This document shows, one piece after another, positions 1 to 5,849 of a stretch of 9,701 nucleotides of DNA. The stretch covers positions 1 to 9,701 of the forward strand of contig JADGMZ010000370.1 in assembly GCA_015234495.1 (NCBI GenBank), given 5' to 3'. Under the pieces are notes generated by a model that saw only the letters and a program-made list of their open reading frames with translations, did not search any database and had not been told where the DNA came from. This stretch comes from Brevundimonas sp. (GTDB taxonomy: Bacteria; Pseudomonadota; Alphaproteobacteria; Caulobacterales; Caulobacteraceae). Every line of letters starts with the position of its first letter. Within the stretch, counting starts at the first letter, position 1. The translations under genes and the position numbers were made by a program.

Positions 1-2
1 CC

Positions 3-638
3 CAGACCCGGGCCGAGCGCCTGCGCCTGGCCTTCCGGCTGGCCGGTCTGAACCCTTCGGCCTATGCGCCCCGCGGCGGCGCCGGCCTGGGCGGCCCGCT
101 GGTCGAGGCCCGGGATCCCCGCGCCCTGGCCGCCATTCTCGATGTCGACGAGGCCTTCGCCGTCCGCATCCGCCGCGCCGCCGACAACCTGTCCGACATG
201 CGCGGCCTGGCCGACGCCGCCGAGGGCGTGCCCTTCCACCGCCCGGCCGACGCCCGCACCACCTCGGGCTTCGGCGTGCGCTTCGATCCGTTCAACAGCC
301 GCCCGGCCCTGCATCAGGGACAGGACTTCGCGGCGGCCCTGAACACCCCGATCCGCGCCCCCGCGCCCGGCGTCGTCTCCTTCGTCGGGGTGCGTTCAGG
401 GTATGGCAACACCGTCGAGATAGACCATGGCCGCGGTTTCAAGACGCGTTACGCCCATCTGAACTCCATGGCCGTCCGCCCCGGCCAGCGCGTCGCGCTG
501 GGGCAACGCATCGGCGCCATGGGCACGACCGGACGCTCCACCGGCGTTCACCTGCACTACGAGGTGTGGATGGACGGCCGCCCGCAAAACCCCGCCCGCT
601 TTCTGAGAGCCGGAGACCAACTTGTTCAACAGGACTAA
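3..638 (+). CDS. M23 family (LytM-type) peptidoglycan endopeptidase, 5' end missing
   Basis: The reading frame is open from the left edge and ends at TAA 636-638, giving 211 residues of the C-terminal part. The M23 zinc-site residues are all visible, numbered from the first codon in the window: H104 and D108 in HQGQD, H152 in YAHL, and H183/H185 in HLHYE. The catalytic metallo-endopeptidase domain therefore looks complete, and such enzymes cut peptide cross-links of peptidoglycan in the periplasm. Residues 1-90 are an Ala/Arg-rich linker typical of membrane-anchored alphaproteobacterial M23 proteins. The N-terminal membrane segment would lie outside the window. The gene overlaps the bactofilin gene by 17 nt, the arrangement known for bactofilin-controlled hydrolases such as LmdC of Hyphomonas and Csd1/CcmA of Helicobacter. 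That makes an LmdC-like partner of the bactofilin likely (inference). The family call is secure, but the specific orthology is not. Confidence 0.93.
   Translation, partial: QTRAERLRLAFRLAGLNPSAYAPRGGAGLGGPLVEARDPRALAAILDVDEAFAVRIRRAADNLSDMRGLADAAEGVPFHRPADARTTSGFGVRFDPFNSRPALHQGQDFAAALNTPIRAPAPGVVSFVGVRSGYGNTVEIDHGRGFKTRYAHLNSMAVRPGQRVALGQRIGAMGTTGRSTGVHLHYEVWMDGRPQNPARFLRAGDQLVQQD
612..615 (+). promoter_or_regulatory. Ribosome binding site that selects the TTG start of the bactofilin gene
   Basis: GGAG lies 6 nt before TTG at 622-624, inside the last codons of the upstream peptidase gene. It supports a TTG start, and the next in-frame ATG is far inside the protein. Translation of the two genes is probably coupled. 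Confidence 0.65.
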
Positions 639-1167
639 ATCCCCCGCCCCGCAGCCCCGCTCCGAAACGGGCTCCGCCATCCCGCCGCTTCCGGACCTGC
701 CCGCGCCGAACGCCCAGACGGCCCCGGCCGGCGGCGCCCGGCCGGCCACCCCGACGGCGTCGCAGCGCGGCCTGTCGACCCTCTCCTCCGACCTGCAGTT
801 CGACGGCAGCATCTCGGGCGGCGGCGATCTCCAGATCGACGGCGCCATCAAGGGCGAGGTCCGCGTCGGCCGGCTGATCGTCGGCGAGACCGGCGCGGTC
901 GAGGGCGGCGTCTCGGCCGACTATGTCGAGGTCCGCGGCCGTGTCGTCGGCAATGTCTCGGGCAAGCAGGTCAAGCTGATCGCCACCGCCTACGTCGACG
1001 GCGACATCACCGCCGAACAGCTGTCGATCGACATCGGCGCCTATTTCCAGGGACGCGTCCTGCAGGGCCGCCGCGAGGCCCCCGCCGCCCCCGCCGCCGC
1101 GCCCAAGACCACGGCCGCTCCGGCCGAGCCCGAGCCGCAGATCATCGACATGAAGCCGGTGGCGTAG
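622..1167 (+). CDS. bacA: Bactofilin (BacA-like cytoskeletal scaffold protein)
   Basis: The product has 181 residues. Bactofilins polymerise without nucleotide into membrane-bound filaments that position cell-wall enzymes. In Caulobacter, BacA recruits PbpC to the stalk base. Residues about 50-150 form the bactofilin beta-helix domain, with short Gly-rich repeating strands such as DLQFDGSISGGGDLQIDG and then KGEVRVGRLIVGETGAVEG. Pro/Ala-rich, probably disordered tails flank it at residues 8-48 and 151-181. The start MFNRTKS resembles the short membrane-targeting N-terminus of Caulobacter BacA (from memory), which supports the TTG start and full length. The start overlaps the M23 peptidase gene by 17 nt, so hydrolase and scaffold are probably made together. 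The symbol follows Caulobacter usage and is unrelated to the undecaprenyl-pyrophosphate phosphatase BacA. Confidence 0.93.
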   Translation: MFNRTKSPAPQPRSETGSAIPPLPDLPAPNAQTAPAGGARPATPTASQRGLSTLSSDLQFDGSISGGGDLQIDGAIKGEVRVGRLIVGETGAVEGGVSADYVEVRGRVVGNVSGKQVKLIATAYVDGDITAEQLSIDIGAYFQGRVLQGRREAPAAPAAAPKTTAAPAEPEPQIIDMKPVA

Positions 1168-1323
1168 GAGTGATTAGCGGCTAGTGGCCGGTGGCTGGCC
1201 GCCGCCGGTGCGACCGGCCGTCCTGCGACGCCATTCCGCCGACAGGGCGCGGGAGCAGCTCCAGGCGACGCAGGCCTCACGGCTCCGCAGGCGGTGGCCA
1301 GCCACTAGCCACTAGCCACTCCC
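1168..1323. repeat. Palindromic repeat element with GCTAGTG heptads at its ends, copy 1
   Basis: The element fills the whole gap between the bactofilin stop and the prfB stop. The left arm is GAGTG followed by three heptads (ATTAGCG, GCTAGTG, GCCGGTG) and GGCTGGCCGCCGCC at 1193-1206. Read on the other strand, the right arm (1290-1322) is GGAGTG, two GCTAGTG heptads, then GGCTGGCCACCGCC. The inner 14-mers pair with one mismatch. The middle of about 80 bp holds smaller palindromes (GGAGC-A-GCTCC near 1251-1261). No open reading frame is evident inside. Because it sits between converging genes it may act as a two-way terminator or mRNA 3'-end stabiliser, like REP elements (inference). A related copy lies at 2491-2599. 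Confidence 0.8.
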
Positions 1324-2446
1324 CTATTCCACCGTGCTCCCGCGCGTCTCGCCGACCCGGGCCGCCAGCGCCGCGCCCATGAACGGGTCGAGGTCGCCGT
1401 CCAGAACCCCCTGCGTATCCGACGTCTCGACGTTGGTCCGCAGGTCCTTGACCATCTGATAGGGCTGCAGGACGTAGGACCGGATCTGGTGTCCCCAGCC
1501 GATGTCGGTCTTGGCGTCGGCCAGCGCCTGCGCCGCCGCCTCGCGCTTCTGCAGCTCCAGCTCGTACAGCCGGGCGCGCAGCATCTTCCACGCCTGCTCG
1601 CGGTTCTGGTGCTGCGACCGGCCGGCCTGGCAGGCCACCACGGTGTTGGTCGGGACGTGCGTCAGGCGCACCGCCGAGTCGGTCTTGTTGATGTGCTGGC
1701 CGCCCGAGCCCGAGGCCCGGTAGGTGTCAGTGCGCACGTCAGCGGGATTGATGTCGATCTCGATGGTGTCGTCGACCACCGGCGACACCCCGATCGAGGC
1801 GAACGAGGTGTGCCGTTTGGCGGCCGCGTCATAGGGGCTGATGCGCACCAGCCGGTGCACCCCCGATTCCGACTTCAGCCAGCCGTAGGCGTTGGGCCCC
1901 TTGATCTGGATGGTCGCCGACTTGATGCCGGCCTGTTCGCCGCCCTCCTCGGCCTCGACCTCGACCTCATAGCCGTGGGCGCGGGCCCAGCGGGTGTACA
2001 TGCGCAGCAGCATGCCGGCCCAGTCGTTCGACTCGGTGCCGCCGGCGCCGGAGTTGACCTCCAGATAGGCGTCGTTGCCGTCGGCCTCGCCGGACAGCAG
2101 GGCCTCCAGCTCGGCGCGGGCGGCGCGGTCCTTGATCGCCTTCAGCGAGGCGCGCGCCTCCTCGAGGGTGGCCTCGTCGCCCTCCTCGTCGGCCATGTCG
2201 GCCAGCATGACCCCGTCCTCGAGGCCCTGCTCCATCTCCCTGACGGTGTTGATCTGGGTCTCCAGCCGCGAGCGCTCACGGCTCACGGCCTGGGCCTCGT
2301 CGGGCTTGTCCCACAGGGTCGGGTCCTCGACCCGGGCGTTCAGCTCATCGAGCTTGCGGACGGCGACATCCCAGTCAAAGACGCCTCCTGAGCAGAGCGA
2401 CGCTCTGCTCGATGTCGGCCTTCATGGCCTCGACATCCGGTCTCAT
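1324..2446 (-). CDS. prfB: Peptide chain release factor 2, expressed by programmed +1 frameshift
   Basis: RF2 recognises UGA and UAA stop codons and triggers peptide release on the ribosome. The frame starts at ATG 2446-2444, runs 23 codons ([20 protein letters not shown]...) and meets TGA at 2377-2375. After a +1 shift at CTT TGA C it continues as [13 protein letters not shown]... to TAG 1326-1324, giving 373 residues against 365 in E. coli. The GGQ peptidyl-hydrolysis motif is at about 248-250 ([14 protein letters not shown]). The stop-recognition tripeptide at about 203-205 is SPY where E. coli has SPF. I recall SPY as usual in alphaproteobacteria. Conserved blocks [21 protein letters not shown] and [17 protein letters not shown] confirm the family. 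A caller that ignores the shift would wrongly start at GTG 2286. The gene lies 151 nt after mrcA. Confidence 0.96.
2374..2389 (-). promoter_or_regulatory. Programmed +1 frameshift site of prfB
   Basis: Read on the - strand, the site is AGGAGG (2389-2384), CGT, CTT (2380-2378), TGA (2377-2375), then C. This is the RF2 autoregulation site: an internal Shine-Dalgarno-like sequence 3 nt before CTT, and an in-frame UGA followed by C. The spacing equals that of E. coli (AGG GGG TAT CTT TGA C). When RF2 is scarce the ribosome pauses at UGA and slips to UUU, entering the frame of the main protein. The frames on the two sides match RF2 with no gap. Confidence 0.96.
2390..2410 (-). promoter_or_regulatory. 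Perfect inverted repeat (RNA hairpin) just upstream of the prfB frameshift site
   Basis: In the prfB mRNA, GAGCAGAGCG and CGCTCTGCTC are exact reverse complements separated by a single nucleotide. In practice this would be a stem of about 8-9 bp with a small loop. It lies inside codons 13-19 and ends at the nucleotide immediately before AGGAGG of the frameshift signal. A function in frameshifting or in tuning early translation is inference. The palindrome itself is plain in the sequence. Confidence 0.6.
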
Positions 2447-2452
2447 CGCATT

Positions 2453-2456
2453 CTCC
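2453..2456 (-). promoter_or_regulatory. Ribosome binding site of prfB
   Basis: GGAG (followed by AA) lies 6 nt before ATG 2446. It fixes the start of the short zero-frame segment that precedes the frameshift. Confidence 0.65.
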
Positions 2457-2490
2457 GGCGATATGAAGGTGAGGCGGGGACATAGAGCGG

Positions 2491-2599
2491 TTGGTGGTTA
2501 GTGGCTAGTGGCTAGTGAATGCAGCGTCACAGCCGGCGGCGGGCGACGCCGTCAGCACAGTCCCCCAGGCGGCGGCCGGCCACTAGCCACTGGCCACTC
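2491..2599. repeat. Palindromic repeat element with GCTAGTG heptads at its ends, copy 2
   Basis: The left arm at about 2491-2517 is a run of heptads: TTGGTGG, TTAGTGG, CTAGTGG, CTAGTG. The right arm (2568-2599), read on the other strand, is GAGTGGCCAGTGGCTAGTG followed by GCCGGCCGCCGCCTG. It matches the right arm of copy 1 (1284-1322) with only a few differences, while the middle parts differ in length and sequence. The right arm overlaps the TGA stop of mrcA (2600-2598). The element occupies most of the mrcA-prfB gap, so it could shape the mRNA between the two genes. No coding frame is evident inside. Confidence 0.78.
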
Positions 2600-5024
2600 A
2601 ATACAGCCCGCTCAAATCCTCCGCCGGCTCCTTCTTCGCCGGCGGCGGGGTCACGGGCGGCGGCGCGGTCTGGGCCGGGGTCGGCGGCAGGCCCGCGGCC
2701 TCCTCGCGCTCGCGGCGCAGGATGTCGTTGTAGTTCTGCGGACCGGTCGGGACCTCGGGCCGCGGCGCCTCCTCCTCGCGGCGGCGCTCGGTGCCGGGGC
2801 GGAAGGCCTCCTCGATGCCGTTGACGACGCGGAACACGGCGTTCCTGGGCCGCACGAACGGCCGCGCCGGCCGCTTCTTCAGCGCCACCTGCATGAAGTC
2901 GTTGAACACCGGCACCGGTCCGGTGGCGCCGGTCTCGCCCGAGCCCAGCGGGCGGTTGTCGTCGAAGCCGATGAACACCCCGACCACGATGTCCGACGAG
3001 AAGCCGACGAACCAGGCCGAGCGGTATTCATTGGTCGTGCCGGTCTTGCCCCCGACCCAGCGGCCGAGGCCCCGGGCGCTGGCGGCGGTGCCGCGCTGGA
3101 CCACGCCTTCCAGCATGGAGCTGACCTGATAGGCGGTGATCGGGTCGATGACCTGCTCGCCGACCGGCTCGAGGCGCGGCGATTCCTGGCCGCTGAACGG
3201 CCGGTCGCATCCGCGGCAGGCGCGGTCGTCGGCGCGGAAGATGGTCTCGCCGTTCCGGTTCTGCACCACCTCGATCAGATAGGGGTCGACCTTGCGGCCG
3301 CCGTTGACGAAGGCGGCGTAGGCGGCGGTCAGGCGGTAGGGGGTGGTCTCCCCCGCCCCCAGCGACACCGACAGGTTCGGCTGCAGCTTGTCCGACACGC
3401 CCATCTTCCTGGCCAGGTCGACGACGTTGTTCATGCCGATGGCCTGGGCCAGCCGCACCGTCATCACGTTGCGCGACAGCTCCAGCCCGCGTCGAAGGGT
3501 CGTCGGCCCGTAGTACTGGCGGCTGTAGTTCTCGGGGCTCCAGCGCGCGCCGTTTGCCCCGCCCGCGAAGCTGATCGGCGCGTCCAGCACGATCGAGGCC
3601 GGGGTGTAGTCGCCCTCCAGCGCCGCGGCATAGACGAAGGGCTTGAAGGCCGACCCCGGCTGACGCTCCGCCTGGGTGGCGCGGTTGAAGCTGGACAGGG
3701 CGTAGGAATAGCCCCCGACCATGGCCAGCACCCGACCGGAGTGCGGCTCGATCGCCACCAGCGCCCCGTTCACCGCCGGCACCTGCTTGAGGGCGAACTG
3801 GCCGCCGCTCGGCTCGACGAAGATCAGGTCGCCGCGCTTCAGCTGGCGATTGGCGTTGGCCCAGGCGGCGTCGGCGCTCAGCAGCGTCCCGGTCGAACCG
3901 TCCGCGGCGGTGCGCACCCGCACCGTATTGCCCGAGACGCTCTCCACCGCCGCGGCGCGCCAGGCCCGGCGCTCGGGCGGACGCGTCTGCTTCAGCGCCG
4001 CTTCCTGCCAGCCGTCCGCGAAGTCGGTCGTGCCCCACGGCCCGCGCCAGCCGTGCCGGCGGTCATAGCGCTCCAGCCCCTTCATCAGGGCGTCGCGCGC
4101 CGCCGACTGCAGCTCGGGGTCCAGCGTCGTGCGCATATAGTAGCCGCCGCGGTTGATCTCCTCCTCGCCGAACTGACGATGGGCCCGGCGACGGGCCTCC
4201 TCGACGAAGAAGTCGGCGTCGGCGTACTGGGCCCGGCGCGGCGCGTCCTGGGTGACCAACGGCCGGGCCAGGGCGACGGCCAGCTGTTCGTCTGTGATGA
4301 AGCCGCTCTCGGCCATCTCGCCCAGCACCCAGTCGCGGCGCCCCTTGGCCGCCTCGGGATAGCGTTTCGGATGATAGTTGTTCGGCCCCTTGGGCAGGGC
4401 CGCCAGATAGGCCGCCTCGTCCGGCGTCAGTTGCTCCAGCGACTTGCCGAAATAGTTGTAGGCCGCCGCCGCCACCCCGAAGGAGCGATAGCCGAGGTAG
4501 ATCTCGTTCAGATACAGTTCGAGGATCTGCGGCTTGGTCAGGGTCGCTTCCAGCCGGTTGGCGAGGATCGCCTCCTTCACCTTTCGGTTGATGCTGGTCT
4601 CGTTGGTCAGCAGCACGTTCTTGGCGACCTGCTGGGTGATGGTCGAGCCGCCTTCCAGCCGCCGCCCCGTGGCGGCGTTGAAAACGTTCTTGAGCATGGC
4701 CCGGCCGAGGCCCGAGACGTCGACCCCGCCGTGGCTGAAGAAGTTGCGGTCCTCGGCGGCGAGGAAGGCCTGCACCACCGGCTCGGGTATCTGCTCGTAC
4801 GACACATAGATGCGCCGCTCGTCCGAGAACTCCCCGATCAGGGTCCCGTCGCCGGCGTAGACGCGCGTCGCCGTCGCCGGCCGGTAGTCGGCCAGTTCGG
4901 AGGCGTCCGGCAGGGCGTGGAACAGCCATGCGGCGTAGACCGCGACCACCATCCCCGCCAGCGCGATCGCGGCCAGCAGGCCGACGCCCGCCATCACGAA
5001 CCAGCGTTCGGCTATCTTCACCAT
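2598..5024 (-). CDS. mrcA: Penicillin-binding protein 1A, bifunctional transglycosylase/transpeptidase
   Basis: The 808-residue class A PBP polymerises lipid II into glycan strands and cross-links them in the periplasm. It has an N-terminal signal anchor (about 11-34). The GT51 glycosyltransferase domain (about 55-235) carries catalytic E91 in EDRNFFSHGG, then GGSTITQQVAKN, RKVKEAILA and KPQILELYLNEIYLG. An OB-like linker follows. The transpeptidase domain (about 420-715) has S458-x-x-K461 (SAFK), S517-R-N519 and K660-T-G-T663. A charged, Pro-rich tail of about 65 residues ends in SGLY. Cys603 and Cys606 form a CxxC pair between the SxN and KTG motifs. GGAG lies 3 nt before ATG 5024 but 6 nt before GTG 5021, so the true start may be one codon later. 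The gene follows exoX by 55 nt, and its stop overlaps repeat copy 2. Confidence 0.97.
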   Translation of the reverse strand: MVKIAERWFVMAGVGLLAAIALAGMVVAVYAAWLFHALPDASELADYRPATATRVYAGDGTLIGEFSDERRIYVSYEQIPEPVVQAFLAAEDRNFFSHGGVDVSGLGRAMLKNVFNAATGRRLEGGSTITQQVAKNVLLTNETSINRKVKEAILANRLEATLTKPQILELYLNEIYLGYRSFGVAAAAYNYFGKSLEQLTPDEAAYLAALPKGPNNYHPKRYPEAAKGRRDWVLGEMAESGFITDEQLAVALARPLVTQDAPRRAQYADADFFVEEARRRAHRQFGEEEINRGGYYMRTTLDPELQSAARDALMKGLERYDRRHGWRGPWGTTDFADGWQEAALKQTRPPERRAWRAAAVESVSGNTVRVRTAADGSTGTLLSADAAWANANRQLKRGDLIFVEPSGGQFALKQVPAVNGALVAIEPHSGRVLAMVGGYSYALSSFNRATQAERQPGSAFKPFVYAAALEGDYTPASIVLDAPISFAGGANGARWSPENYSRQYYGPTTLRRGLELSRNVMTVRLAQAIGMNNVVDLARKMGVSDKLQPNLSVSLGAGETTPYRLTAAYAAFVNGGRKVDPYLIEVVQNRNGETIFRADDRACRGCDRPFSGQESPRLEPVGEQVIDPITAYQVSSMLEGVVQRGTAASARGLGRWVGGKTGTTNEYRSAWFVGFSSDIVVGVFIGFDDNRPLGSGETGATGPVPVFNDFMQVALKKRPARPFVRPRNAVFRVVNGIEEAFRPGTERRREEEAPRPEVPTGPQNYNDILRREREEAAGLPPTPAQTAPPPVTPPPAKKEPAEDLSGLY

Positions 5025-5027
5025 CTA

Positions 5028-5031
5028 CTCC
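5028..5031 (-). promoter_or_regulatory. Ribosome binding site of mrcA
   Basis: GGAG lies 3 nt from ATG (5024-5022) and 6 nt from the next codon GTG (5021-5019). The spacing favours GTG slightly, and the change in protein is one residue. Confidence 0.5.
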
Positions 5032-5079
5032 GAAAGGACGCGCCCGGAGGACTGGTTTAGCCCGCGCCGCGCGCCGCCG

Positions 5080-5793
5080 CTAGGGCGTCTCGGCGTCCGC
5101 CGCCCGACGAGCCAGTTCCTGTCGCGCCGCGGCCACGACATCGGCGTCCATCTCCCCCTGCCCCGCCATCCAGCGCAGATAGTCGTCCGGCGCCTCGGCC
5201 CAGGCCCGCCCCCGGTGCTTGCCGAACGGAATCCTGTCCAGCCGGCGCGGCTCGCGGGTCCATGCCAGCATCTGCTCGACCGAGGCCTCCTTCAGCAGGT
5301 CGATCAGGATATGCGCCGTCACCCAGGCGTCCGGCCCCGCCCGGTGCGCCGGCTGGGCCAGCGCAGGATCCAGCCGCAGGCCGCGCCAGTAGCGCAGCAC
5401 CTGGTTCGAATGCCCCGGGGCCTGCGGCCACACCTGTTTCGAGGCCTTGACGGTGCAGATCCACGGCAGCCCGCCGGTCGCCGTATCGGCGATGAAGCCG
5501 CGCTCGAACTGGGCGCTGTGCGCCACCATCGCGTCGGCCGGCTCGCCCATCAGCAGCTCGCGCAGCCGGGATTCGTCGCAGTGCGGGTCGGCCTCGCAGA
5601 AGTCCTCGAGCGTCAGATGGTGCACGGCCATGGCGTGGAACGAGATCGGGCCCTTCGGCCGGAACAGCCGCGACACCGGCGGCAGCGCCCGCCAGGCCTC
5701 GCCCTCGCGCACCACGTCGACAACCCCGACCTCGATGATCTCCGAGGCCCGGTCCCCGCCGGTGGTTTCAAGATCGACGACTCGCAGGCGCAT
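5080..5793 (-). CDS. exoX: Exonuclease X-like DEDDh 3'-5' exonuclease
   Basis: The 237-residue product belongs to the DnaQ-like exonucleases, which remove nucleotides from DNA 3' ends. In E. coli, ExoX acts in mismatch repair. ExoI is DLETTG at the N-terminus (D7, E9). ExoII is AHSAQFE with E97 where the family normally has Asp. ExoIII carries H150 and D155 (AHRAGPDAW). Two further matches to E. coli ExoX (from memory) are WICTVKASKQVWP at 111-123 and the C-terminal ExoX-type block IPFGKHRGRAWAEAPDDYLRWM at 188-209. ATG 5793 has no clear Shine-Dalgarno, and no alternative start codon lies in frame up to the amiC stop. The gene lies 56 nt after amiC and 55 nt before mrcA, so it is probably co-transcribed. 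It has no evident link to the cell wall. Activity with E97 is uncertain. Confidence 0.88.
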   Translation of the reverse strand: MRLRVVDLETTGGDRASEIIEVGVVDVVREGEAWRALPPVSRLFRPKGPISFHAMAVHHLTLEDFCEADPHCDESRLRELLMGEPADAMVAHSAQFERGFIADTATGGLPWICTVKASKQVWPQAPGHSNQVLRYWRGLRLDPALAQPAHRAGPDAWVTAHILIDLLKEASVEQMLAWTREPRRLDRIPFGKHRGRAWAEAPDDYLRWMAGQGEMDADVVAAARQELARRAADAETP

Positions 5794-5849
5794 GGGCGCG
5801 GAGATAGTCGGTCCGGCCGCCCGGCGCGAGGGGAGCCGCCCTCCCGGCC

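Noticed and set aside
1324..2286. prfB as a 320-residue gene starting at GTG 2286
   Set aside because: Homology to RF2 continues upstream through the frameshift site to ATG 2446.
2508..5060. An 850-codon open frame on the + strand opposite mrcA
   Set aside because: Its sequence has no domain resemblance and is the complement of a fully conserved PBP1a. Long antisense open frames are expected in GC-rich coding DNA.
5831..5845. GGGAG-GGCGG-CTCCC hairpin between amiC and exoX as a terminator
   Set aside because: Only 5 bp and no T-run. The 56-nt gap fits an operon better.
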